In this document: piece after piece, positions 7,492 to 19,700 of the stretch
Position numbering within the stretch: the stretch's first letter is position 1
Layout: every line of letters starts with the position of its first letter
From: Aerococcaceae bacterium NML190073
GTDB taxonomy: Bacteria > Bacillota > Bacilli > Lactobacillales > Aerococcaceae
DNA length: 64,000 bases
Assembly (NCBI GenBank): GCA_026131555.1
Contig: JAMXJH010000001.1
Location: 62,001-126,000 of the forward strand
Reading direction: 5' to 3'
Translations under genes and position numbers: made by a program
Notes under the pieces: generated by a model
Seen by the model: only the letters and a program-made list of their open reading frames with translations
Told to the model about the DNA's origin: nothing
The model's database searches: none

Positions 7492-8877
7492 TCAATAATA
7501 ATGATAATCGAATGGGATGTCTTCCGGCATAACAAAGCGGTATCCTTTTTCTTTGAGGATTGGAATTAACTCGTCCAATGCATCCGGTGTTGCTTGATGC
7601 GTATCGTGCATCAGAAGAATTGATTGTCGTTGCAAAGTCGATAACACTTGATTCATAATCGCTTGCTTGTTCTTGCTCATCCAATCTTCCGAATCAACAT
7701 TCCAAATAATCGATGTCATTGGTTTCAACAGTTTGACAACACGTGCTCCGCCGCTGCCGAATGGTAGACGATATAAATCGGGTGTTACGCCTGTCACATC
7801 ACGAATCGATTCTTGTGTCCATTCAATTTCTTGCAATACTTTCTCATCGGATAGGGTAGCCAAATCCGGATGCGTATACGTATGGTTCGCAATTTGATGC
7901 CCTTCCGATACAATACGCTTTGCCATTTCCGGATGGTCATCCACGTACGCTCCCATTACAAAAAAGGTGCCTTTTACTTTGTGTTTGGCTAAAATATCCA
8001 ATACTTGAGGTGTATATGTATCATTCGGCCCATCATCGAATGTCAAAGCAATCATCGGACGACGATCAACTGCCGTTCCCGATAAATGTTGCGCCAATGC
8101 TTGACATTCGAATAAACGTTCCGCCACTTCTTCGTTCATCGGTCTTTCTTCCGATTCTCCTAGAATTGCTTCACTCAACGCTTTCGTCGTTTTTTGAAAT
8201 TTTGCTAAACCTGCTTTGAATTGTGGTTGTTCTTTAATGGGTGCCATCACTTCATCAACCTCTTTCAATTGTTCTACTAATTCAGATAAAGATTCTCCTG
8301 TTTTGATGGTTGTCGGCAACGCATTTACCAGTTCATTCGCTTTGTCTATATTGTCTAGAATATCGTTTGCTTTTGTGTAGAGCGTGGCAACTGTTTTGCC
8401 GAAAGAATCTGTCGAATTAGGTTGTGCGGAAAGGGCCTTGCGAATTTGCTCTTTCGTCACACCTTCCTTCAATAAAGTCACTTCTGCTACTTCATTACCG
8501 ACAATCAGCGGTTGCTCGCTGTCGTAGATGTCATTGAGTTGCTCAATTGCTTGAAATTTTTGGTGTGCTGATGCAAGGCGCTTTTCGAGATTGTTTCTCG
8601 CTATTCCTTTCAAGGCATTGACTTGCCGTTCAGCCGAATTCAATTGCTCCTTTGTAATTTTTTCATTCAAAAAGTCTTCATTTTTATCATAGAAAAGGGC
8701 TGCTACACTCTTTTTGGCGGCAGCTACTTGTTCGCCGGAATCTCCGAATACATAAGGCAAAATCAACCACAACGCTAGGCTGATTCCGATTAAAGAAGCA
8801 ATGATTTGCCCAATTACTCGATGTTCATTTAACCAGTTTTTCTTATGTCTTGCTAATCTCGATTCGTGGATTGTCAT
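7492..8877 (-). CDS. Membrane-anchored NodB polysaccharide deacetylase (PgdA-like)
   Basis: The 461-residue protein has one N-terminal membrane segment (about 23-45), a roughly 220-residue helical, Glu/Lys-rich extracellular stalk, then a NodB domain from about 275. All core motifs are present: TFDDGP (Asp-Asp), HTYTHPD (zinc His pair), RLPFGSGG, WNVDSEDW and LLMHDTH. Family members remove acetyl groups from N-acetylglucosamine of peptidoglycan or other surface polysaccharide, giving lysozyme resistance. The peptidoglycan substrate is inferred. ATG start with an AAAGG site. Confidence 0.92.
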   Translation of the reverse strand: MTIHESRLARHKKNWLNEHRVIGQIIASLIGISLALWLILPYVFGDSGEQVAAAKKSVAALFYDKNEDFLNEKITKEQLNSAERQVNALKGIARNNLEKRLASAHQKFQAIEQLNDIYDSEQPLIVGNEVAEVTLLKEGVTKEQIRKALSAQPNSTDSFGKTVATLYTKANDILDNIDKANELVNALPTTIKTGESLSELVEQLKEVDEVMAPIKEQPQFKAGLAKFQKTTKALSEAILGESEERPMNEEVAERLFECQALAQHLSGTAVDRRPMIALTFDDGPNDTYTPQVLDILAKHKVKGTFFVMGAYVDDHPEMAKRIVSEGHQIANHTYTHPDLATLSDEKVLQEIEWTQESIRDVTGVTPDLYRLPFGSGGARVVKLLKPMTSIIWNVDSEDWMSKNKQAIMNQVLSTLQRQSILLMHDTHQATPDALDELIPILKEKGYRFVMPEDIPFDYHYY

Positions 8878-8980
8878 CTATCTTCTACCTTTCTTGCTTG
8901 ATCACTCCCTATCATTATATACAACTTCGCCAGAATGTTACAATTATATTTCCAAAATTCATAAAAGTTTCACAATTTTA

Positions 8981-10543
8981 TTATACGAAAGGTGCCGCCA
9001 ATCTTAAAATTGAATCCCACATTTTGCCGAGGAAGGAGCCCTTACAATCTTCCAAGTAAATTTCACGCGAAACAGATTGTGCTTCAAGGAAATCAGCTTT
9101 AATGGTTGTAATCACCGGGTGATAGTAAAGCATCGTATTCAATTCAAAGTGTAAATACAATGAGCGGTAATCCAAATTGATTGAGCCAACACTGGCAACA
9201 CAATCATCCGATACAAATGTTTTGGCATGAAGGAAGCCTGGACTATACTCAAAAATCCGCACCCCTCCTTCGAGAAGCGCACGATAATAAGAGCGTGTGA
9301 TTCTGAAAATCAACTTCTTGTCCGGTATCCCCGGCGTCATCAAACGAACATCCACGCCGCGCTTGGCTGCCAATGTCATGGCTGTCTGTAATTCGTAAGA
9401 AATGACTAAATAAGGCGTGTAAATGTAAACATAATCCGTCGCTTGATTCAAAATATCGCGATAAACATTCTCACCTAACGGTTCCGAATCTAGCGGTGTA
9501 TCGCCAAACGGTTGCACGAAACCTTGAGGAATTGCCAATTGTGGTTGCGTCAATATTTCCTTTGCTTCTTCCATTAAATAATCGTTGCGGAATGCTTCAT
9601 AGGACGTTTCCGACTCACGGAATGCATTCCACATATTGAGAAACATTGTCGTTAAATTCCAGACGGCAGCACCTCGAATTTGAATCATATTATCTTTCCA
9701 ATAACCGAAACGTTCTTGACTATTGATATACTCATCGGCTAAATTTACACCACCTGTAAAACCTACCGTCCCGTCTACCACAATAATCTTACGATGGTCA
9801 CGCGTATTAACCGCCAAAGAAAGAATCGGCGTGAAAGGATTGAACTTCAAGCATTTAATACCTTGCCTCTCCATAATGGCATCGAAATCCGACGGCAATG
9901 TCAACATCGTGCCATAATCATCATAAATGAGGCGAACTTCAACTCCTTCTGCTGCCTTTCGCCGTAACACCTCAAAAATAGTATCTGCCATTTCGCCGGG
10001 TTTAATAATAAAAAACTCCAAAAAGATATAACGCTCCGCTCGCTCCAATGCTTGAATAATATCAGGAAAAGCCGCTTCTCCGCACGCATAGTAAGTGATG
10101 GGTGACTGAGGGTAAACGGGCATCTCAGCATGTTGCTGAATGTAATACGCCAAACTTGATCGACGCGTGTCCATTTTTGCTAAGAGTGGCAGTGCAGACG
10201 GAATGTTTGCCATTTCATCGCGATGCGTTGCTAATTGCTCTGTTAGACGATGCGCCATTTCCTTCGTCGTACGTTTATTCCCGAATAAGAAATAGAACAA
10301 TCCTCCGAAAATCGGCAGCAGAACAATTAAGATAGTCCAACTCATGCGATAAGCCGGGCTTTCATCTTTGCGCAACAGAAATAAGACAATAATTACAGAT
10401 AAGAAACGAAAGGCAATATCTATCCAAAGAGAATATTCCACAATATTCATCACAATTGTCGTAAACCATATAATTTGAATGATAAATAATGCCAACAGCA
10501 AGACAACTCGCCCTGTTGAAAACTTCGGTCTAGGTAAGCTCAT
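8981..10543 (-). CDS. cls: Cardiolipin synthase (phospholipase D family)
   Basis: The 520-residue protein has two N-terminal membrane helices (about 10-60) and two HKD catalytic motifs, HRKIIVVDG (about 260) and HAKTFVSDD (about 435), each followed by the GG/GSxN element typical of bacterial Cls. It joins two phosphatidylglycerol molecules into cardiolipin and glycerol at the membrane. The length fits the family. The ATG is preceded by AAAGGAGGA. The gene stands alone, 103 bases from the deacetylase start. Confidence 0.95.
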   Translation of the reverse strand: MSLPRPKFSTGRVVLLLALFIIQIIWFTTIVMNIVEYSLWIDIAFRFLSVIIVLFLLRKDESPAYRMSWTILIVLLPIFGGLFYFLFGNKRTTKEMAHRLTEQLATHRDEMANIPSALPLLAKMDTRRSSLAYYIQQHAEMPVYPQSPITYYACGEAAFPDIIQALERAERYIFLEFFIIKPGEMADTIFEVLRRKAAEGVEVRLIYDDYGTMLTLPSDFDAIMERQGIKCLKFNPFTPILSLAVNTRDHRKIIVVDGTVGFTGGVNLADEYINSQERFGYWKDNMIQIRGAAVWNLTTMFLNMWNAFRESETSYEAFRNDYLMEEAKEILTQPQLAIPQGFVQPFGDTPLDSEPLGENVYRDILNQATDYVYIYTPYLVISYELQTAMTLAAKRGVDVRLMTPGIPDKKLIFRITRSYYRALLEGGVRIFEYSPGFLHAKTFVSDDCVASVGSINLDYRSLYLHFELNTMLYYHPVITTIKADFLEAQSVSREIYLEDCKGSFLGKMWDSILRLAAPFV

Positions 10544-10657
10544 TTCGGTTCCTCCTTTATTAGAGATTATTGTTATAGCGAACGATTATGCCGATGTTAC
10601 TCATTATTATACCTTGATTATATCGGCAGAACAAATGATTCCCTTTTGTTTTCCGAA

Positions 10658-10705
10658 CAAAAAACCACCACCAAAACCGTAAATGATTTTGGTGGTGGTT
10701 TTTTT
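10658..10705. terminator. Bidirectional terminator beyond the giant adhesin gene
   Basis: AACCACCACCAAAA (10663-10676) pairs with TTTTGGTGGTGGTT (10687-10700), with A and T runs on both sides. It can end the adhesin transcript and block read-through towards it. Confidence 0.9.
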
Positions 10706-10788
10706 GATTGCGTTGTGCTGTTGAAACGATCGCTAAGTCGTTGTTACACTGAAGAGGTCCAATTCATTTACTCTTTCGAGTAAATAAA

Positions 10789-13700
10789 TTAGTCCGTTTC
10801 CTCTTCCTCTTTCTTCTTGCGACCCAAAACAACGCTCGCAAAACCGGTTAAGCTTGTTAAAGCATAAGCGAGTAGATTGCTATCCGTTTCGCCTGTTGCC
10901 GGCAATTGTTTGTGCGTTTGTTCTGTTTCTGCTACGTTCTCTCCCGTATTGTCAGCAAAAAATGCTTCCAACTGCGTGTTAGCTTCATTCAATGCAGTAG
11001 GATCCACTTCGATTACTAAAGTAATTGCAGTGTTGTCCACAGATTCATCTTCATACGTTACTGTAACCGGAATAACATGACTACCAACTGTTGTCGGTAC
11101 TGCGCCATTCGGTAATTGCAACTGAACGCTTGCTCCCGGTTGAGTAACAATCTGTTGTTTCAACTGTTCTTCACTTACCGATGCCGTCACTTTCGTAGTT
11201 AAATCTGTCACTTGCGGCTCATGCAATTTAGCTTGGGCATCCACAAGATTAGTCACCGCATCTGCCAACTGCTGTTTCAATTGTCGCAACTGTTCGGTCG
11301 CTTCATTCAATGTTGTTTGCGGTGTATTCGCTACACGTTGATGTTCGTTGCTTTCAGCAATTTTGCGTAGGGCTTCATCCAATAATTCTTGATAGTGACG
11401 AATAGCTACCGGTGACTTCTCGCCTAACTCCGGTTGATTCGCAACAAGTTCTTGCAATTGACGTTGCGCTTCTGCTAATTCATCCGTGTACGTTGTAATT
11501 TCGTACGGAATCGCAATGGTCTTCGTTGATAAATCTTCATAATGTACCGTTGCTGCTACTTGGTAATCACCTACCGTTGTTGGAATAGCTTCCGGTTGAT
11601 CAATAACAACGTAAGCATTCGCCGGGAGTTCTGTTACTTGTTCAATCAACTGCTGCTTGTCAAAAGCATCTTTCAAAGTACGTGTCAATTTGGCAATATT
11701 CGGTTGGTTCGTCGATGCTTGCGAATCACGTAACCCCTCTATCGCATTGACCACTTCCGCGTAAGCATTCGCCAATTGACGTTCAATCGCATCCGCTGCC
11801 GGCTGCTTAGCCGTTGCCACTTCTTCCGTCAAAAATTGCTCGCTTGCCTGAACGGCATTATCTGCTGCCTGCTTCGCTAAACGGTAATTATTGAGTGTTG
11901 CTTGTGAGCGATCAGTTTCTTTAACGTACTCTGCCAGTTTTTGTTGCAGTTTGTTTTTGGCAGCTTGAACGGCATCTGTATCTAACAAGATTGTATAATC
12001 AACATAAGCTTTCTCTGAGGACTTGTCTGCGTAAACAACGGTTGCTTCTAATCGGTGAACGCCTATTTCAGTCGGTAATGTTGCATTATCCAATAACACT
12101 TGAATGTTCGTTGTTTCATTGACGGTAATCGTTGATTCCAACTGTTCTTTCGTTGCCGGTTGAGTTGCCTTGGCGGTGAGAGCTCCGTTATTCGGCGTGT
12201 AGCTGGTCGCATCGGAATCGACAATGTTATCAAACGCCGCTTCCAAATCTTCTTTCGCCTTAATCACACGCGCTAACACGTCGTCAATCGCTGCTTGACT
12301 CGCACTCGAATCGGATACAATCGCTTGCGCCTCCGCCAAAATGGTGCTGACTTCTTTGTGCGTTTGATTGTAATGGTCAACCGTTGATTGACGCTTGCCG
12401 TCTGTTGGTGCCTCACGATTGACAATTGTTTGCAAGGCTTGATTTACACCTTCTAAATCAGCTTTATGCGTTGTGATTGTGTAGTGAATCGTCGCTGTAT
12501 CTGTTGATTTATCATCGTAAGTGACTAACACATTGACTGTATGCGAACCAACGTCAGTCGGTAAAGTTGTGCCCGACAATAAAGTGACTGTAGGGTTGCC
12601 TCCCGGCGTCGTAACAGTCGCCAGAATTTGATCCAAATCCACCGGTTGCTTCACTGTACGTTCGAATGAACCGTTCGTTGGCTCATATTGTGTTGCGTAG
12701 GAATCTTCCAGACCTTGAGCTGCTTTTTGTAAATCGCGTAATTTCTCGTTAACCGTTGCAATTGCTGTTTCAATAGCTTCTTGCGTCGGTCCTGCTTTCG
12801 CCAAAATTTCTTGTGCTGAAGCGAGTGCTTGGTTTGCAGCTTCTCTCGCTGCATCCAGTGCTTCAATTGTCGATTGGCGTTTGCCCTCTGTCAATACTTC
12901 TTTAGCCAGTTCTGCAGCTAGGGTCTCTTTCGCAGCATTCAATTCGTCTGTGTAAGTTGTCACTGTATAGTTAACCGTTACAGTATCTTCCGAATCATCC
13001 GTATAAATCACTTTGACTGTCAATGGGTGTTCCCCTAAAGCTGTCGGCACTGCATCCTGTAATTCGACACGCGTGCCCACCGGTAGTGTTTGAGTCAAGA
13101 TCAGCGATGTAATGTCGCCTACATTTGCAGGTTGTTTCACTGTCCGTGTTAATTCACCATCAGTCGGCTGCGTTTGTGAAGCAAGTGACGATACAAGGGC
13201 ATCAATCGCCGATTGCATACGTTTAACCGCTTCTTGTGCACGAACAACTGCTGCATCTAACACGTCTTGTTGCGTTGCACTCTCAAGTGTTTGCTGCGCT
13301 TGCGTTAATTCCGCTTGCTCATCAATGAGTGCTTGCTCATATGCACGCATCGCTTTCGGCGAAATGTTCTCACGCACCACTTGTTGATTGATGCGTTGCT
13401 GTAAATTCGCTATTTCATCAACTAAAGTTTGTTTGTGCAATGTAATCGTGTAATTTGTGTGAACAACCTTTGTTGAACCGTCTTGATAAATGAGAGTAAT
13501 TTCAACCGGGTGTAAGCCTGGTTGTGCTTGATAGCTACCTGTTACTTCTGATTTTTGTACTTGTTCCGGAAATTGTCCCAAGGCTGCAATCAACTGTTCA
13601 TTTGAAGCAAGCTCCTTCATTGTCGTTGTCAAGGTACCGTCTGCTACCGGATATTTAACAGAATCTTGCAAGGTCAAGTTAGAGATTGCTTCATCTAACG

Positions 13701-16700
13701 TTGCTTTTGCTTCATTTGCCTTACGAGTTGCTTCATCAATTTGCGATTGCGTTGAATCATTGCTCAACAAGACGCCGTTCGTTTCTTGCAAAATAGTACG
13801 CGCATTTTGTAAGGCTTGTTGGTACGCCTCGATGGTAGTTGGACGCATATCTTGCGTTTCCGCCGGTGTGCCGATTCGCTCTTTCAATGCATTTGTAGCC
13901 GCTGTTAAATCATCTTTCACACGACGATAAGTGTAATCAATCGTTACCTCTTCTGTTGAGCCATCTGAGTAACGAAGAGTTCCGGTTACCCGGTTTGCGC
14001 CTTCATTATGCGTCATATCACCATTCAAGGTAAGCGTCGTATCAGAAGGTACACCACTAATTGCTTGACGAAGGTCGTCTTGCGTAATCTTCTCTCGCGT
14101 TGTTTTCTCAACAGGAGCGATTATCGGCTGATGAGTATGCGCCAAGGAATCTTCCAATTGTTGTGTTGCAGCTTCAAGCTGTTCTAGGGCCGTTCTCGCG
14201 CGTTTCGTCGCATTATCAATGTCCGTTTGACTTGCTTGCTCATTACCAAAAACAGCTTGTGTTTCTTGCAATACAGCAGTAACTTGATCCCAAACTTTGG
14301 CGTACTCGGCTGCTGTTTGTGGCGAGCGGTGTCCTAACTCTGCTTTGTTCTGCAATTGTTCTGCTAAGAGCGTGTTTGCATTATCCAAATCGCCTTTATA
14401 GGTTTCAATCGTGTATTGTACGTCCACTTCTTCTGAAGATTGATCATTGTAAGTGACAACGACTTTTAGCGTATAGATACCTTCAGATTGAGGAACAGTT
14501 TGATTCTCTTTCAATTTGAATGAAACATTGGTAGCACCTGCTACTTGTACACTGCCTTCGATATCTTGAGCTGTTGCTAAATAATTGGTTTTGCGAACAA
14601 GCGGTGTCACCGTTGGTGTATAGGTCGTCGCATCTGAATCGACAACTTGCTCAATCGCTGAAAGAAGTTCTGCTTTAGCATTGTTGATTGCTGATAGTTT
14701 CGCATCAATGTCCGATTGTGATGAATCCGGCGCCGTTACAATAGCTTTCGCTTCAGTTAGCAAAGCATTCACACGCTCTTTAACCGCTTGGTAATGCTCA
14801 ACTGTTGAAGCCCGTTTGCCATTTGTTTCAACCGACTGATTCACAACCGCTTCTAATGCATCATTAGCACTGATTAAATCAGCTTTATGCGTTGTGATTG
14901 TGTAAACAACTTTCGCTGTGTCGACCGATTGATCGTTATAAGTAACGATGACATTTAATTCGTGACGTCCCACTGTTTCAGGGATTGTCACATTCGGCGC
15001 CAAGGTGACAACCGGTGAACCATCTGTTACCGTCACTGTTTCGAGGATTTCATCCAATTTAGCAGGGTTCTTCACTGTCCGTTCTAACGCACCGTCTGTT
15101 GGTGTTAATAACGTTGCATAAGAATCTTCTAATCCTGTTACAGCTTGGGTCAATTTACTCAACTTATCATTAATTGCTGTGACTGCTGATTCGATATCGG
15201 CTTGTGTCGGTCCTGCTTTCGCCAGTACATCTTGGGCTGACGCAAGTTCGTCCCGTGCAGCTTTCTTCGCTACGTTCAGTGCTTCAATTGTCGATTGGCG
15301 TTTGCCTTCTGTCGATACTTGCTTAGCAAGTTCATCTTCCAGTGCTTTCTTCGCCAACTCCAGTCCGGAAACATCTGTCGTTACGGTGTAACGAACCGTT
15401 ACTGTATCTTCTGAACGATCCTCATAAATGACTTTAACTGTTAATGAATGCGTCCCTAAGTCTGTCGGAATGGCATCGGCATTCTGTAACTCAAATTGCG
15501 TATTCGCCGGCAAGTTTTGGTTAGAGATTAGACCAGTAATATCTTCTGCGGTTGCAGGATCATTCACTGTACGTGTCAATTCTCGTTCTTGCGGAGTATT
15601 CTCTGTTGCCAATGACGGCACTAATGCTTGTTTTGCTTGCTTCAATCTTTCTTTCGCTGCTTCAACTTGTTGTTGCGCATTGTCTAAATCCACCTGTTTG
15701 CTTGAAGGAGCATTCAATGTTGCTTGCGCTTCTTCGAAGATTTTTACCGCATTTTCTTGTGCAGCTTGATAGTCTTCGACTGTCTGTGGTTTCATTCCGT
15801 CCGTTACAGGTGCGTCATTTTTCTCGTCTTCCAATTGCCCTAAAGCTGCGGTTAAATCCGTTTTATCTGACGTAATTTCATAGCGGATAGTGACTTCTTC
15901 CGAAGATTGGTCCGCATAACGCACAGTGGCTGAAATTTCGTGAACGCCCTCATCAGTCGGTAAATCTGTATTCGTCAACACCACTTCTGCATCTTGTGGC
16001 AAGTTAGTCACACGCGCTTTCAATGCTTCTTGATCTGCATGATTCTTCACGGTTACTACCAATGGATTGATAACCGGATCAACCGTTACCGATTGCGCTG
16101 TACGCAAAGCAGCTTTCGCTTGAGCAACTTTATCACGTGCTTGGTTAATGCGTTCCGCCATTTGATTCAGTGCATTTTGGTCATTCGTATCACTATTATG
16201 CAAGGCACGTGCTTCTTCCAATAGTGTACGTGCTTCTTGTTGCGCTTTTTGGAAAGCGGCAATTGTAACCGGACTCATGTCCGCTGTATCCGCTGGCAAA
16301 ATGCTGTCCAGTGCATTCGATAAAGTGTCATTCGCATTTGCTAATGGCGCTTTGTCAGTGGTGATGATATACGGAATCGTCACTTGTTCTGTTGACGTAT
16401 CTGTGTACACAACGGTTGCGTTAATTTGGTGCGAACCGATTTCCTTCGGTAATGCGTTCTCATCCAAATTAATTTGGTATCCTGTTGCACCTGATATTGT
16501 GACGCTGGATTTCACTTCTTCAATGCTTGCCAAATGATTGATGGTTTTCGTCAGCGTACTAGCTGTAGGGTTATACAATGTTGCGTCGGATGGATTCAGA
16601 TTCGTTTGCGCATGATGCAGTGCTTGTTGGGCTGCGTTCACCGCCTCTACCATCGCATCAATATTCGATTGGACAGCTTCTGGATCGCCAAACATTGCCC

Positions 16701-19700
16701 GTGCTTCTGCTAACTTAGCTTGGGCTTGTTGCTTCGCATTGCAATATTGTGCCACATCACTTGGGCGGATGCCTTCGAGTTCAGGCGTCACTTCATCAGT
16801 TTGCGCTAATGTTGTGATTGCTTGAGATAAAGCATCTTTGTCCGTTGTGATTGTGTAGGCTATTTCAACCGTTTCACTTGTTCCATCGTGATAGTTCACC
16901 GTTGCAATTACTTTATGTTCGCCGACTTGTTGTGGAATTGCATCTAGGATAGAAACGCCTGCATTATCGGGTTTTCCTGTCACTAACTTCGTTAAGTCAT
17001 CCGCATTTGCTAAGTTCTTCAAGGTTCTGGTTAGCGCTTGAGCTGTAGGATGATAGGTTTTCGCATCAGAATCTTCTAGTCCTGCAATCGCTTTGACTAA
17101 GCGGTCTTGTGCTTCTTTTGTCAATCGTACTTGTTCGTCAAGTGACTCTTGACTACTATTAACCGCCTCTCTGTCCAGAATTGCTTGCGTCTGCGCTTGA
17201 ACTTGGCGCGCATGTTGCAGCGCTTTTTCGTATTCGCTGATAGTTGATGGACGCTTATCTTCTGTCGTCACAGGTTCCGCTAATTTATCTTTCAACTGCG
17301 TATTTGCGGCACTCAATTCTTCTGTATAAGGCGTAATTGTGTAATCAATTGCCACTTGTTCACTAGACTCATCTTGATACACAACTGTTCCCATCAAGCG
17401 ATATGTTCCGATTCCCTTCGGTAAAGTATCATCGGTATAGCTTGGTAAAGTGACGATATAGCCACTTGTTTGCGGAATAGTTACTGCTTGCGTTAATTGA
17501 GCAACCGTTGCTAAGTTTTTGGCGTGAGTGCTGTATTTAGCGACTTCCGGCTCAATGAGTTTGGCTTGTGTGTCTGCTAATTGGCTCACAGCGGCTTGTA
17601 AGTCTTGGATCGCTTGATGAACTTTAGCGACTTCATCGTCAATACGTTGTTGGTCTTGTGTTTCTGATTGCACAAGCTGTTGCGCCGCCGCCAATAAGGC
17701 TTGAACACGTTGCTTCTCTGATTCGTAACGCGCGATACTTGCTTTCGTCTTGTCTACTAATGCAACTGATTGTTGGATTGCATTGTGAAGGTCGGTATTT
17801 TTTTGATAAAGTGCGGCAGTATCAACGGTAATTGTATACGGAACTTCAACTTCTTCTGTTGAGCGGTCATTATACGTAATCAATACTCTAACTTTATGTT
17901 TGCCGACTGAATTCGGCAATGCCACTCCTGCTGCTAGTGCGGACGTAAAGGTTGCACCTTGGATGGCAATTTGCTGGAATACGTCGCTTTCCAACGCTAA
18001 ATTCTTCATTGTTCTTGTTAATTCTGCAACATTTGGTGTGTAATTTGTCGCGTCGGAATTAACAATTGCTGCAGCGGCACGTTTCAATCTGTCAGTCGCT
18101 TGGTTTGCTTCTTGTGTTGCTTGATCAATACTTTCTTGACTTGATGCCGGATTTTGCGCAACACGTTGGGCTGCCGCCAACTTCTCTTGTGCATATTGAC
18201 GTGCTTCTTGGTACGCTTCTACTGTTGATGGTCGCTTCCCTTCGGTCGCTTCCTCCGTTTCCAAGGCTGATTCCAGAGCCTCTTTCTCACGATTCAATGC
18301 TGTCAAATCAGTCGTCAATGTTAAATGAATTTCTACATGATCCACTGACTCATCTTGGTACGTCACTACCGCATTCAAAACATGCGTCTTCACTTCGTTG
18401 CGCGGAATCTCAACACCTGGAGCTAAAGCTACTCGAGCAGTTGTCGGAACGCCTCCGATTGTTTGGAGCAATTCTTGAACTGTAACCGTCTCTTTCACCG
18501 TTTTAGTTAATTCGCCGTTTGTCGGCGCAGTAGTATGCGCTTCAGATGGCACTAAACCTTTAATGGCTGCTAACATGCGCTCCTTCGCTTGTTCCATGCG
18601 CGTTACAGTTGTGTCAATACTGTCCTGATTGCCGGCAGTAGCCTGAATTTGTTTGCCGTAATTCAATTCATTTTGTTGCGCGCGTTTCGCTTCTTCATAG
18701 GCACGAATTGCTTTAGGTGAAACATTCTCGAGATTAACTTCTTGATTAATCGTTTCCTCTAATGCTGTGTTCGCATTTGCTAAATCGTCTTTATGTAGTG
18801 TAATTGTATAAACTACTTGAACAGTATTCGTAGACGTATCTGGATACGTTAATTGAATTGAAACATGATGAATGCCTACATACTTGCCATATCTATGAGT
18901 AATTTCTCCTTTTGCTCCGCCAGGTAACTCACCTAATGCTTTCAGCAATTGTTCATCGCTTGCTAGATTTTTGATTGTCGTTGTCAACTCACCATTTTTG
19001 ACTGGATAAGTAACGGAATCTTTAATCTTGAGACCTTCTCTTGCCTTCGATAAGCGTTCGGACATCGCTTTAATCCGTTCGGTAGCAGCATCCAAATCCG
19101 CTTGTGTTGCACCTAAATTCGCGAGAACACTGTTGTCTTCACGATGTTGGCGCTCTGCTTCGCGCAATACTTCATTGTACGCGTTGACTGTGCTTTGTAG
19201 CATATCTGACATGGCAGGGCGTTCGGTAATTTTTGTATGTAAATCATTGAGTGCTTCCGCCAAATCTGTTTTTACTGTCGTGTAGTAGTAGTAGACACCA
19301 ACATCTTCTGTTGAACGGTCCGGGTAACGAAGCGTTACATTAACGAAGTTCGACCCTTCACGTTTAACCAGTTCCGGATTCGATATAATTTCCGTTTCTT
19401 CAGGAATATCTTTCAAATGTGCACGGATATCCGATAACGTAATCGTTTCACGCATTGTTTTCTCTAATCTATCCATGCGCGGTGTATGTGTGGCAGCTTG
19501 TGATGGTCTTAATTCATCTCTGGCTTTAACTAGATTTGCTAAGGCTTCTTTGGATTGACGCTCTGCTTCATCAATTGCTTGTTGGCTAGAGTTTGCCGCC
19601 TCATGAATTGCTCGGCTTGCCTGTAACACTTCTTGCGCCGCATTCCATGCTGCCTCGTACGCTTCCGCTGTGTCCGGTGCCTTGTCTGATAAGTTCTCTT

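Noticed and set aside
15428-15769. Plus-strand frames inside the adhesin gene (several of 60 to 140 codons)
   Set aside because: They mirror the repetitive minus-strand coding pattern, lack ribosome sites and recur at the same place in the modules.
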